In this document: positions 35,075 to 43,551 of the stretch, piece after piece
How positions within the stretch are numbered: the first letter of the stretch is position 1
Layout of the letters: every line of letters starts with the position of its first letter
From: Streptomyces lanatus
GTDB taxonomy: Bacteria; Actinomycetota; Actinomycetes; Streptomycetales; Streptomycetaceae
Assembly (NCBI RefSeq): GCF_014655715.1
Contig: NZ_BNBM01000009.1
Location: 291,715 to 355,714, forward strand
Reading direction: 5' to 3'
Length of the DNA: 64,000 nucleotides
Translations under genes and position numbers: made by a program
The notes under the pieces: generated by a model
Database searches by the model: none
What the model saw: the letters and a program-made list of their open reading frames with translations, nothing else
What the model was told of the DNA's origin: nothing

Positions 35075-35824
35075 TCATGACCTCCTCATCAGCAGGTCCC
35101 GCAGCTCACGCGCGTGCCGGCGGCTGACCTGGAGTTCCTCGGGGCCGACCATGACGCTGACGGTGCCGGCGTCCAGGCGGAGTTCGCCGATGTGGCGCAG
35201 GGCGACCAGATGGCGGCGGTGGATGCGGACGAAGCCGCGGGAGCGCCAGCGCTCCTCAAGGGTCGACAGGGGGATGCGGACGAGGTGGCTGCCCTTGACG
35301 GTGTGCAGCCGGGCGTAGTCGCCCTGGGCCTCGACGTGGGTGATCTCCTCGACGGCGACGAAGCGGGTCACCCCGCCCAGCTCGACGGGGATGTGGTCGG
35401 GGTCGGGCTCGCTCACGGGTATTCGGGGAGCGGCGTCCCTGAGCTCGGCGGCCCGCCGTACCGCCTCCGCCAGGCGCTCCTTGCGCACCGGCTTGAGGAC
35501 GTAGTCGACGGCCTTGAGGTCGAAGGCCTGTACGGCGAAGTCCTCGTGGGCGGTGACGAACACGACGAGCGGCGGCTTCGCCAGGCCGGTGAGCAGCCGG
35601 GCCAGGTCCAGGCCGTCGAGTCCGGGCATGTTGATGTCGAGGAAGACGACGTCGATGGACTCGGGGCCGTCCGGTCCGGACTCCAGGGCGCGGTTGATCC
35701 GGCGCAGCGCCTCGGTGGCATCGCCGGCGCCGTCCGCGCTGCCGATGCGCGGGTCCGCGTTCAGGAGGTACAGCAGTTCCTCCAGCGAGGGGCGTTCGTC
35801 GTCGACAGCCAGGGCGCGCAGCAT
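35075..35824 (-). CDS. LytTR-family response regulator
   Basis: 249 residues from ATG 35824. The receiver domain (1-125) has phospho-acceptor D63 in VVFLDINMPG, acidic pair DDE near residue 9, and conserved Lys in DYVLKPV. The LytTR DNA-binding domain (about 145-245) reads FVAVEEITHVEAQGDYARLHT and GFVRIHRRHLVAL. It heads the four-gene operon with the symporter and its LytS-type kinase, so it probably controls uptake of the transporter's substrate. No clear Shine-Dalgarno precedes the start. Confidence 0.93.
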   Translation of the reverse strand: MLRALAVDDERPSLEELLYLLNADPRIGSADGAGDATEALRRINRALESGPDGPESIDVVFLDINMPGLDGLDLARLLTGLAKPPLVVFVTAHEDFAVQAFDLKAVDYVLKPVRKERLAEAVRRAAELRDAAPRIPVSEPDPDHIPVELGGVTRFVAVEEITHVEAQGDYARLHTVKGSHLVRIPLSTLEERWRSRGFVRIHRRHLVALRHIGELRLDAGTVSVMVGPEELQVSRRHARELRDLLMRRS

Positions 35825-35911
35825 GAACGGGAGTGTAAGAGCAATGGGCGCGCCTGGACATGTGGCCGCGTGGACGCTCGCGCTCGGTGTCGTGCCGCTT
35901 ACAGTGCCCTC

Positions 35912-36418
35912 ATGAACAGCGGCGAGACCTCCTTCGACGAACTCGACCGGAAGATCATCACCGCCCTGATGGCGAACGCCCGGACGAGTTTCGCAGAGAT
36001 CGGCATGAGCGTCGGGCTGTCGGCGACGGCGGTCAAGCGGCGCGTGGACCGGCTGCGGGACACCGGTGTGATCACCGGGTTCACGGCCACGGTCCAGCCG
36101 TCGGCGCTGGGCTGGCGCACGGAGGCGTACGTCGAGGTGTACTGCGAGGGCGCGGCGCCGCCGCGGCGGCTGGCGGAGGTGGTCCGCAACCATCCGGAGA
36201 TCACCGCGGCGATGACGGTGACCGGGGGCGCGGACGCGTTGCTGCATGTGCGGGCGCGGGACGTGGAGCACTTCGAGGAGGTGCTGGAGCGCATCCGTGT
36301 GGAGCCGTTCATCCGCAAGACGATCAGCGTGATGGTGCTGTCCCATCTGCTCCCGGAGAGTCCGGAGGCGGGGGCCACCCAGCCCGCTCCGACGGTCGAC
36401 GCAGCGAACGTGCGCTGA
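35912..36418 (+). CDS. Lrp/AsnC-family transcriptional regulator
   Basis: 168 residues from ATG 35912. The N-terminal helix-turn-helix (about 8-60) reads LDRKIITALMANARTSFAEIGMSVGLSATAVKRRV; the C-terminal RAM/ligand domain is about 75-150. It lies 123 bp upstream of the dimethylargininase-like/ornithine aminotransferase operon in the same direction, with palindromic repeats between. Control by arginine or ornithine is a reasonable inference. Confidence 0.92.
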   Translation: MNSGETSFDELDRKIITALMANARTSFAEIGMSVGLSATAVKRRVDRLRDTGVITGFTATVQPSALGWRTEAYVEVYCEGAAPPRRLAEVVRNHPEITAAMTVTGGADALLHVRARDVEHFEEVLERIRVEPFIRKTISVMVLSHLLPESPEAGATQPAPTVDAANVR

Positions 36419-36429
36419 GCCGCTCGAAG

Positions 36430-36446
36430 ACGCAGCATTCCTGCGT
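36430..36446. promoter_or_regulatory. candidate Lrp operator upstream of ddaH
   Basis: ACGCAG-N5-CTGCGT is a perfect dyad just after the lrp stop, followed by ACGCA again at 36450-36454. The surrounding 36450-36520 is unusually AT-rich and contains another dyad, TTCCTAC (36487) with GTAGGAA (36519), around the likely promoter. Confidence 0.45.
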
Positions 36447-36541
36447 GGACACGCAATTGTTATTTCTTGTCGCTCGTCGGGGTCACTTCCTACCTTTGAG
36501 TCAATCCTCATAGACACCGTAGGAAGCGGAGGAACCCCTCT

Positions 36542-37354
36542 GTGCCCGAAACCCGTGTGCCGCGCCGGCGGCGCTTCCTCGTCTGCGAGCCCAGACACTT
36601 CGCCGTGCAGTACGCGATCAACCCCTGGATGCAACCCGACATCCGGGTCGACGTCGATCTGGCCCAGGAGCAGTGGCAGGCGCTGATCCGCGCCTACCGT
36701 TCCCACGGCCACGCGGTCGACACTCTGGAGCCGGTCGCCGGTCTGCCCGACATGGTGTTCGCCGCGAACTCCGCGGTCGTCGTCGGCGGCCGTGTCTTCG
36801 GCTCCCTCTTCCACGCGCCCGAGCGCCGTCCGGAGTCCACGCACTACGACACATGGTTCAAGACGGCGGGCTTCGACGTGTACCGGCCCGAGTCGGTGTG
36901 CGAGGGCGAGGGCGACCTGGTGTGGACCGGCCGGTACGTCCTCGCCGGCACCGGATTCCGCACCACCCGCGAGGCGCATCGCGAGGTGCAGGAGTTCTTC
37001 GGCCACCCCGTGGTCAGCCTGACCCTGGTGGATCCGTACTTCTACCACCTGGACACGGCGCTGTTCGTGCTCGACGACGACAACATCGCCTACTACCCGG
37101 AGGCGTTCTCGCCGGGCAGCCGTGAGGTGCTCTCCCGGCTGTACCCGGACGCGGTGCTCGCCACCCGCGACGACGCGGCGGCCTTCGGCCTGAACTCCGT
37201 GTCCGACGGCCGCCATGTCTTCATCGCGCCCCAGGCCGAGGCGCTCGCCGCCGGGCTGGACGCACGCGGCTATGTCCCCGTCCCCGTCGACCTGTCGGAG
37301 TTCCGCAAGGCCGGCGGTGGCATCAAGTGCTGCACCCAGGAGATCCGCTCATGA
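36542..37354 (+). CDS. ddaH: dimethylargininase-like guanidino-group hydrolase
   Basis: 270 residues from a GTG start after GGAGG. The pentein/amidinotransferase fold shows MVFAANSAVVVGG, FHAPERRPES, DLVWTGRYVLAGTGFRT, DGRHVFIAPQ (catalytic His) and C-terminal GGIKCCTQEI (catalytic Cys). Members hydrolyse methylarginine or arginine to citrulline or further to ornithine. The directly following ornithine aminotransferase, overlapping by 4 nt, suggests a short route feeding ornithine or glutamate semialdehyde. Exact substrate is inferred. Confidence 0.88.
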   Translation: MPETRVPRRRRFLVCEPRHFAVQYAINPWMQPDIRVDVDLAQEQWQALIRAYRSHGHAVDTLEPVAGLPDMVFAANSAVVVGGRVFGSLFHAPERRPESTHYDTWFKTAGFDVYRPESVCEGEGDLVWTGRYVLAGTGFRTTREAHREVQEFFGHPVVSLTLVDPYFYHLDTALFVLDDDNIAYYPEAFSPGSREVLSRLYPDAVLATRDDAAAFGLNSVSDGRHVFIAPQAEALAAGLDARGYVPVPVDLSEFRKAGGGIKCCTQEIRS

Positions 37355-38568
37355 CCGCGCCCGCGCAGACCCGTTCGTCCGCCGATCTGATCCGCGCCGA
37401 GGAACCGGTCCTGGCGCACAACTACCACCCGCTGCCCGTGGTCGTCTCCCGTGCCGAGGGCACCTGGGTGGAGGACGTGGAGGGCCGCCGCTACCTGGAC
37501 ATGCTGGCGGGCTACTCGGCGCTCAACTTCGGCCACCGCCACCCGGCGCTGATCGAGGCGGCACACGCCCAGCTGGACCGCCTGACCCTCACCTCCCGGG
37601 CCTTCCACAACGACAAGCTCGCGGAATTCGCCGAACGGCTGTCGGCGCTGACCGGCCTCGACATGGTGCTGCCGATGAACACGGGCGCCGAGGCCGTGGA
37701 GAGCGGCATCAAGGTGGCCCGCAAGTGGGCGTACGACGTGAAGGGCGTCCCGGCCGATCAGGCGACGATCGTGGTCGCGGCGGACAACTTCCACGGCCGT
37801 ACGACGACGATCGTGTCGTTCTCCACGGACGAGACGGCGCGGCAGGGCTTCGGCCCCTTCACGCCGGGCTTCCGGGTCGTGCCGTACAACGACCTGCCGG
37901 CGCTGGAGGCGGCGATCGACGACACGACGGCGGCGGTGCTTCTTGAACCCATCCAGGGCGAGGCGGGCGTCCTGATCCCCGACCAGGGCTATCTGGCCGG
38001 TGTGCGCGAGCTGACCAGCCGCAAGGGCTGCCTCTTCATCGCGGACGAGATCCAGTCGGGCCTCGGGCGTACGGGCCGTACGCTCGCCGTCGAGCACGAG
38101 TCGGTCGTGCCGGACGTACTGCTGCTGGGCAAGGCGCTGGGCGGCGGCATCGTGCCGGTGTCGGCGGTGGTGGCCCGCCGGGACGTGCTCGGCGTCCTGC
38201 GGCCGGGCGAGCACGGCTCGACGTTCGGCGGCAACCCGCTGGCCGCGGCGGTCGGCACCGCGGTGATCGAGCTGCTGGAGACGGGCGAGTTCCAGCGCCG
38301 GGCCGCCGAACTGGGCATGGTCCTGCGGGGCGGCCTGTCGGCGCTGCTCGGCAAGGGCGTCGTCGGCTTCCGGGCGCGCGGCCTGTGGGCGGGCGTCGAC
38401 ATCGACCCGGCGTTCGGCACGGGCCGCGAGATCAGCGCCCGCCTGATGCGCGAGGGCGTCCTGGTCAAGGACACCCACGGCTCCACGATCCGCCTCGCTC
38501 CCCCGTTGACGATCACGGCGGAGGAGCTGACGGGGGCGCTGGGAGCGCTGGAGAGGGTACTGACGTAG
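37351..38568 (+). CDS. rocD: ornithine--oxo-acid aminotransferase
   Basis: 405 residues from ATG 37351, overlapping the upstream stop (ATGA). Class-III PLP aminotransferase: NTGAEAVESGIKVARKW, FHGRTTTIVSFS, LFIADEIQSGLGRTG (PLP Asp) and LLLGKALGGGIVPVSAV (Schiff-base Lys). It closely follows the ornithine aminotransferase family, converting ornithine and 2-oxoglutarate to glutamate-5-semialdehyde and glutamate. Operon with the dimethylargininase-like gene, probably under the Lrp regulator. Confidence 0.94.
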   Translation: MTAPAQTRSSADLIRAEEPVLAHNYHPLPVVVSRAEGTWVEDVEGRRYLDMLAGYSALNFGHRHPALIEAAHAQLDRLTLTSRAFHNDKLAEFAERLSALTGLDMVLPMNTGAEAVESGIKVARKWAYDVKGVPADQATIVVAADNFHGRTTTIVSFSTDETARQGFGPFTPGFRVVPYNDLPALEAAIDDTTAAVLLEPIQGEAGVLIPDQGYLAGVRELTSRKGCLFIADEIQSGLGRTGRTLAVEHESVVPDVLLLGKALGGGIVPVSAVVARRDVLGVLRPGEHGSTFGGNPLAAAVGTAVIELLETGEFQRRAAELGMVLRGGLSALLGKGVVGFRARGLWAGVDIDPAFGTGREISARLMREGVLVKDTHGSTIRLAPPLTITAEELTGALGALERVLT

Positions 38569-38580
38569 GCGGAGTGGTTC

Positions 38581-38617
38581 GGTGGCCCGGTTGCCCTTGG
38601 GTGGGTGCCGGGCCACC
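38581..38617 (+). terminator. stem-loop after rocD
   Basis: A perfect 10-bp inverted repeat, GGTGGCCCGG (38581-38590) with CCGGGCCACC (38608-38617) and a 17-nt loop, starts 12 bp past the rocD stop. No T tract follows, but the position suits a Streptomyces-type terminator separating rocD from the phosphatase gene. Confidence 0.6.
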
Positions 38618-38674
38618 GGTGTCTCGCCCTCTCCCGGCCCTCGCGAAGAGGCGGTGGTGAGAGGAAGGGTGAAG

Positions 38675-41188
38675 ATGGGGACAAGAGGTGGTAGACCGCT
38701 CACAGCGACAGAGAGGTCGGCCGTGGGCATACACGAGGAGCAGGGCGTTGCCCGGCAGTGGTTCGACGTGGCGGACGCCGCGGCTCTGCTGCTCGACGCG
38801 CGGGGCCGGGTGACGGGGTGGACCAGGGACGCCGAGCGGCTGCTGGAGTACCCGGCCGCGGACGTGGTCGGCGCGGAGGCCCGGGTACTGCTGGCGGCCG
38901 AGGACGCGCTGCGGGTGCCCGACCTGGGGCGGCGGTGCCGCAGGGACGGCGGCTGGATGGGCCTGCTGACCGCGCTGCGCAGGGGCGGGGAGCCGGTGAA
39001 GCTGATGGTGCGGGTCACCTCGGCCGAGGAGCCGCCGGGGCCGTCGCGCTGGCTGGTGCTGCTGTCGGAGATGGCCGACGCCCCGGGGTGGGCCATGAGC
39101 CGGCCCGTGCTGGAGCAGATGGTCGCGGGGTCCCCCGTGGGGATCGCGATCGTGGACGCCGATCTGCGCTATGTGTGGTCGAACTCGGCGCTGGAGCAGT
39201 TCGGCGGCGGTCCGGCGAGGACCCGGCTGGGGCGGCGGCTCGCCGACATCCAGCCCGGCCTGGACGCCCGGTCGATCGAGGCGCAGATGCGGCGCGTGCT
39301 GGAGACCGGTGAGCCGGTGGTCGGGTACGAGCACGTCGGCCTCGTGCGGTCCGCGCCGCACCGGGAGACGGCGCACATGATGTCGTTCACCCGCCTGGAG
39401 GACGAGCACGGCCATCCGATGGGCGTCTACTACACCGTCGTCGATGTCAGCGCCCGGCACCGGGCCCGGCAGCGGCTCGCCCTGCTCGACCGGGCCGGCG
39501 AGCACATCGGCCGCAGCCTGGACATCATGCAGACCGCGCAGGAGCTGTCCGACGTGGCGGTTCCGACGTTCGCCGACTTCGTCGCCGTGGACCTGCTGGA
39601 CTCGGTGCTCGCGGGGGCCGAGCTCGCCCCCGGTCCGCCGCGTGACACGGCCGTCGTGCCGCTGCGCCGCGCCGGGCACCAGTCGGTGAACGAGAACGTG
39701 CCGGAGGCGGTCGTCGCGATCGGCGAGGTGGCCACCTATCTCGCCGGGTCTCCGCCGATCCGCGTGCTGACGACGGGCATGCCCTGGCGCCAGAAACGCC
39801 TCGACCCGCTGGCCAAGGAGTGGGCCACCGACATCCCGGGCGGCCGGGAGACGACGTTCCTGGAGCTGGGTCTGCACAGCGTGATGATCGTGCCGATCCG
39901 GGCCCGGGGCGTGACCCTGGGGGTGACGACCTTCTTCCGGCGCCGCCGCCAGGATCCCTTCGACGAGGACGACCTGACCCTCGCCGAGGACCTCGTCTCC
40001 CGCGCGGCGGTCTGCGTCGACAACGCCCGCCGCTACACCCGCGAGCGCGACGCCGCCCTGGTCCTCCAGCGCAGCCTGCTCCCGCACCGGCTGCCCGAGC
40101 AGGACGCGGTGGAGGTCGCCGCCTGCTACCGCCCGGCGGACGAGCTGACCGGCCTCGGCGGTGACTGGTACGACCTGATCACGCTGTCCGGCGGCCGGGT
40201 CGCGCTGGTGGTGGGCGAGGTTCCCGGGCACGGGATCGACGCGGCGGCGGCGATGGGCCGGCTGCGTACCGCCGTACGGACCCTCGCCGCGCTGGACCTG
40301 CCGCCCGAGGAGGTGCTCGCGCACCTGGACGACCTGGTGGCGCGGTCGGCCCGGGAGGAGGGCGTCGAGCCGGGTGCGGAGGAGGCCGCGATCGCCCAGT
40401 CCGTGGGGTCGGGATGCCTGTACGTGGTCTACGACCCGGTGGACGGACAGTGCACCATGGCCGCCGCCGGCCATCCGGCGCCCGCTGTCGTGCTGCCCGA
40501 CGGCGATGTCACCTTCGTCGACCTTCCGCAGGGAGCGCCGCTCGGGGTCGGGGGCCCGCCGTTCGAGGCGGTCGAGCTGGCGCTGGCCGCGGGCAGCACG
40601 CTCGCCCTGCACACCGACGGGCTGCTGGCCCGCGAGGACGACGGCGACTGGGTCGTGGACACCGACCGGGACCGGTTGCGGCAGGCCCTGGAGCGGCGCT
40701 CGGACACGCTCGATCTGCGCTGCCGGATGGTGGTCGACGCCCTGGTCCCGGCCCGCCCGCATGACGACGTGGCCCTGCTGATGGCCCGCACCCGGCTGCT
40801 GGGCGCCGAGCAGGTCGCCGACTGGGATCTGCCCGCCGACCCGGCCGCGGTCGCCGATGCCCGCAAGACGGCCGCGCGGCTGCTGGCCGAGTGGGGCCTG
40901 GAGGACCTGGCGTTCACCACGGAACTGGTGGTCAGCGAGCTGGTCACCAACGCCATCCGGTATGCCGCAGGCCCCATCCGGCTGCGTCTGATCAAGGAGC
41001 GCGCGCTGGTCTGCGAGGTCTTCGACGGCGGTGCCACCGCCCCGCATCTGCGGCATCCGCGCACCACGGACGAGGGTGGCCGCGGGCTGCTGCTGGTGTC
41101 CCAGTTCACCCAGCGGTGGGGCACCCGGTTCGTCCCCGAGGGGAAGATCATCTGGGCCGAGCAGCCCCTGACGGACGTACCGGATTAG
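38675..41188 (+). CDS. PAS-GAF-SpoIIE phosphatase with C-terminal anti-sigma-like kinase domain
   Basis: 837 residues from ATG 38675, 6 nt after GAGGAAGG; GTG 38723 is a weaker alternative. Order: PAS (about 28-125), second PAS (140-255, MVAGSPVGIAIVDADLRYVW), GAF (275-440), SpoIIE/PP2C (460-680, LGGDWYDLITLSGG and GEVPGHGIDAAAAMG), HATPase_c_2 of RsbW type (715-830, FTTELVVSELVTNAIRYA). Such proteins combine sensing, dephosphorylation of anti-anti-sigma factors and anti-sigma activity. No anti-anti-sigma gene is adjacent. The PP2C metal-site aspartate of GDVVGHG is Glu here (GEVPGHG), so phosphatase activity may be altered. Confidence 0.9.
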   Translation: MGTRGGRPLTATERSAVGIHEEQGVARQWFDVADAAALLLDARGRVTGWTRDAERLLEYPAADVVGAEARVLLAAEDALRVPDLGRRCRRDGGWMGLLTALRRGGEPVKLMVRVTSAEEPPGPSRWLVLLSEMADAPGWAMSRPVLEQMVAGSPVGIAIVDADLRYVWSNSALEQFGGGPARTRLGRRLADIQPGLDARSIEAQMRRVLETGEPVVGYEHVGLVRSAPHRETAHMMSFTRLEDEHGHPMGVYYTVVDVSARHRARQRLALLDRAGEHIGRSLDIMQTAQELSDVAVPTFADFVAVDLLDSVLAGAELAPGPPRDTAVVPLRRAGHQSVNENVPEAVVAIGEVATYLAGSPPIRVLTTGMPWRQKRLDPLAKEWATDIPGGRETTFLELGLHSVMIVPIRARGVTLGVTTFFRRRRQDPFDEDDLTLAEDLVSRAAVCVDNARRYTRERDAALVLQRSLLPHRLPEQDAVEVAACYRPADELTGLGGDWYDLITLSGGRVALVVGEVPGHGIDAAAAMGRLRTAVRTLAALDLPPEEVLAHLDDLVARSAREEGVEPGAEEAAIAQSVGSGCLYVVYDPVDGQCTMAAAGHPAPAVVLPDGDVTFVDLPQGAPLGVGGPPFEAVELALAAGSTLALHTDGLLAREDDGDWVVDTDRDRLRQALERRSDTLDLRCRMVVDALVPARPHDDVALLMARTRLLGAEQVADWDLPADPAAVADARKTAARLLAEWGLEDLAFTTELVVSELVTNAIRYAAGPIRLRLIKERALVCEVFDGGATAPHLRHPRTTDEGGRGLLLVSQFTQRWGTRFVPEGKIIWAEQPLTDVPD

Positions 41189-41258
41189 CGGTATCGGATC
41201 GGCATATACATCACAAGGCGTGGGAAAATGGTCCGGACCCGGTGGTGAGGCGGCGGCC

Positions 41259-42491
41259 ATGGAAGAGAAGGCGATCGACTACGAGGCGGTCTTCCAGGGC
41301 CTGCCCGGGATGGTGGCGCTGCTGACCCCGGAGCTGGTCTACGTCGATGCCAACGAGGACTTCCAGCGCCTGTCCGGACGCACCCGTGAGCAACTGATCG
41401 GCCGCTATCTCTTCGACGTCTTCCCCGACAACCCCAACGACTCCGGCGCCTCCGGCATGCGCCACCTCCAGTCGTCCTTGATGCGCGTGGCCGACACCGG
41501 CGAGCGCGACGCGATGGCCTTGCAGCGCTACGACGTCGAGGACCCCCTGCGCCCGGGCGAATGGGAGGAGCGCTACTGGAGCCCGGTCAACGCGCCCGTC
41601 TTCGGCCCCGAAGGGCAGGTCGCGCTGATCGTGCACCGGGTGGAGGAGGTCACCGAACTCATCCGGCTGCGCGGCGGCACGGGCGGCAACGGCCGGGCAC
41701 GGGTGCTGGAGGCCGAGCTGTACACGCGGGCACGGGAGCTGCAGCAGGTCAACGAACGGCTGCGGCATGCCCATGCCCGGGAGCGCGAGGTGGCCCTGGC
41801 CCTCCAGGAGGCGATGCTGCCCGCCCGCCGGCAGGTGCGCACCCGCAGGGCCGCCGTGCGCTACCGGCCCGCGGTCGGCGCGCTGAACGTGTGCGGCGAC
41901 TGGTACGACCTCGTCGACCTGGTCGGCGGCAACCGCATCGGCGTCGCCGTGGGCGATGTGGTCGGGCACGGCCTGGAGGCGGCCGGTGTGATGGGCCAGC
42001 TGCGCAGCGCGCTGAGCGCGACCTCCCGGGTGGCCGACGGCCCGGCCCAGGCGCTGGACGTCCTGGGCCGGTACGCCCATGTCGTCGACGGCGCCGAATC
42101 GGCCACCGCGGTCACGACGTTCATCGATTTCGACGCCCGCACCATCACCTACAGCAGCGCCGGTCATCCGCCGCCCGCCCTGGTCCACCCCGACGGCCGA
42201 GTGGAGTTCCTGGACCGGGCCACCGACCCGCCGCTGGACGCCCGCCCCGACCCGATACCCAGACCCCAGGCCACCACCACCTACACCAGCGGCGCCACGC
42301 TCGCGCTGTACACGGACGGCCTGGTGGAGCGCCGTCACGAGGACATCGACACCGGGCTGGCCCGTCTCGCGGACTCCCTCGTCCGCCACCGCACGGCCGA
42401 CCCCGAGACCCTGGCCGACGCAGTGCTGCTGGAGCTGCTGCCGCCGGGCGGTGCCACGGACGACACCGCGCTGATCATCGTGCGGCTGTGA
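41259..42491 (+). CDS. PAS-SpoIIE PP2C-type phosphatase
   Basis: 410 residues from ATG 41259 (8 nt after GGTGAGG); GTG 41220 is possible. An N-terminal PAS domain (about 8-120, FQGLPGMVALLTPELVYVDANEDFQ) is joined by a helical linker (165-200, ARELQQVNERLRHAHARERE) to a SpoIIE phosphatase domain (205-408) with NVCGDWYDLVDL, GDVVGHGLEAAGVM, SAGHPPPAL and GATDDTALIIVRL. All PP2C metal-binding aspartates appear present. It follows the larger phosphatase by about 70 bp, so the pair may act in one partner-switching pathway. Confidence 0.91.
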   Translation: MEEKAIDYEAVFQGLPGMVALLTPELVYVDANEDFQRLSGRTREQLIGRYLFDVFPDNPNDSGASGMRHLQSSLMRVADTGERDAMALQRYDVEDPLRPGEWEERYWSPVNAPVFGPEGQVALIVHRVEEVTELIRLRGGTGGNGRARVLEAELYTRARELQQVNERLRHAHAREREVALALQEAMLPARRQVRTRRAAVRYRPAVGALNVCGDWYDLVDLVGGNRIGVAVGDVVGHGLEAAGVMGQLRSALSATSRVADGPAQALDVLGRYAHVVDGAESATAVTTFIDFDARTITYSSAGHPPPALVHPDGRVEFLDRATDPPLDARPDPIPRPQATTTYTSGATLALYTDGLVERRHEDIDTGLARLADSLVRHRTADPETLADAVLLELLPPGGATDDTALIIVRL

Positions 42492-42813
42492 TGGACGAGC
42501 AGACACCCGGCCTCCCCGCAAGGACGAACCACCTGCCACCCGGCGAACGTGATCACGCCAAACCACGCCATCGGGTTGCCGCGTGCGATCCCCGCGGACC
42601 AGGCTGGTCCAGCGGTCCTCCCCACCCGCGAAACGACGCGGCCACCACCTTCCTGACACCCGGTCAGGAAAATCGGCATGGTTCGGTATCCGTCCGATCC
42701 GGCCCGGTTCCGGCCGCGCACCCCTGCGCCTACACTGGCACCCCCACGGCACGCTGGTTGACCTGCCAGAACGCGGCGGCCCGAGCTGATCCCCCCGAGT
42801 GAGGAGCGCCCCT
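42492..42813. other. gene-free stretch with two dyads and a possible promoter
   Basis: No coding region is visible in these 322 bases. They hold two perfect dyads: GGACCAG-G-CTGGTCC (42596-42610) and TTCCTGAC-N5-GTCAGGAA (42650-42670). A possible promoter for the acyltransferase has -10 TACACT (42731-42736), 17 bp after a weak -35 TTCCGG (42708-42713). Confidence 0.4.
42650..42670. promoter_or_regulatory. 8-bp dyad upstream of the acyltransferase promoter
   Basis: TTCCTGAC-N5-GTCAGGAA, perfect, about 60 bp upstream of the candidate -10. It could be an operator or the terminator of the phosphatase gene, followed by AATCGG and no T tract. Confidence 0.35.
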
Positions 42814-43551
42814 TTGTTCTACTACGTACTCAAATACGTGTTGTTGGGACCGCTGCTGAGACTGGTCTTCCGCCCTCGAATAGAGGGCCTTGAGCACGTA
42901 CCGGCCGAGGGCGCGGCCATCGTCGCCGGCAACCACCTCTCCTTCTCCGACCACTTCCTGATGCCCGCGATCCTCAAGCGCCGCATCACCTTCCTCGCGA
43001 AGAAGGAGTACTTCACCGGCCCCGGCATCAAGGGCCGCCTCACCGCGGCCTTCTTCCGCAGCGCCGGCCAGATCCCGGTCGACCGCACCGGCAAGGAGGC
43101 GGGCCAGGCCGCGATCCGCGAGGGCCTCGGCGTCCTCAGCAAGGACGAACTGCTCGGCATCTACCCGGAGGGCACCCGCTCGCACGACGGCCGCCTCTAC
43201 AAGGGCAAGGTCGGCGTCGCCGTGATGGCCCTCAAGGCCGGGGTCCCCGTCATCCCCTGCGCGATGATCGGCACCTTCGAGGCACAGCCGCCCGGCAAGG
43301 TCATCCCCAACATCCACCCGGTGAAGATCCGCTTCGGCAAGCCCCTCGACTTCTCCCGCTACGAGGGCATGGAGAACGAGAAGGCCATCCTGCGCGCGAT
43401 CACCGACGAGATCATGTACGCCATCCTGTCCCTCTCCGAGCAGGAGTACGTCGACCAGTACGCGGCCGTCGTCAAGGCCGAACAGGAGGCCGCGGCCAAG
43501 GCGGCCAAGGCGGAGAAGGAGCGCAAGTTCCCGAGGTTGCCGATCAGTTGA
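42814..43551 (+). CDS. plsC: 1-acyl-sn-glycerol-3-phosphate acyltransferase family protein
   Basis: 245 residues from TTG 42814, which sits 7 nt after GAGGAG and begins the family's conserved MFYYVLKYVLLGPLLRLVFRP; GTG 42799 overlaps the ribosome-binding site. PlsC motifs: NHLSFSDH (HX4D), FRSAGQIPVDR, YPEGTRS (EGTR) and PVIPCAMIG. It transfers an acyl chain to lysophosphatidic acid in membrane lipid synthesis. The C-terminal 30 residues are an Ala/Lys/Glu-rich helix. The 3' end overlaps the convergent ureD by 8 bp. Confidence 0.92.
   Translation: MFYYVLKYVLLGPLLRLVFRPRIEGLEHVPAEGAAIVAGNHLSFSDHFLMPAILKRRITFLAKKEYFTGPGIKGRLTAAFFRSAGQIPVDRTGKEAGQAAIREGLGVLSKDELLGIYPEGTRSHDGRLYKGKVGVAVMALKAGVPVIPCAMIGTFEAQPPGKVIPNIHPVKIRFGKPLDFSRYEGMENEKAILRAITDEIMYAILSLSEQEYVDQYAAVVKAEQEAAAKAAKAEKERKFPRLPIS

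Noticed and set aside
35825..37216. Long N-terminal extension of the LytTR regulator
   Set aside because: The frame is open upstream through the lrp and ddaH genes in antisense, but receiver-domain similarity begins exactly at ATG 35824.
42492..42813. Hidden gene before the acyltransferase
   Set aside because: Short frames here lack codon-position bias, start signals and any recognisable motif.
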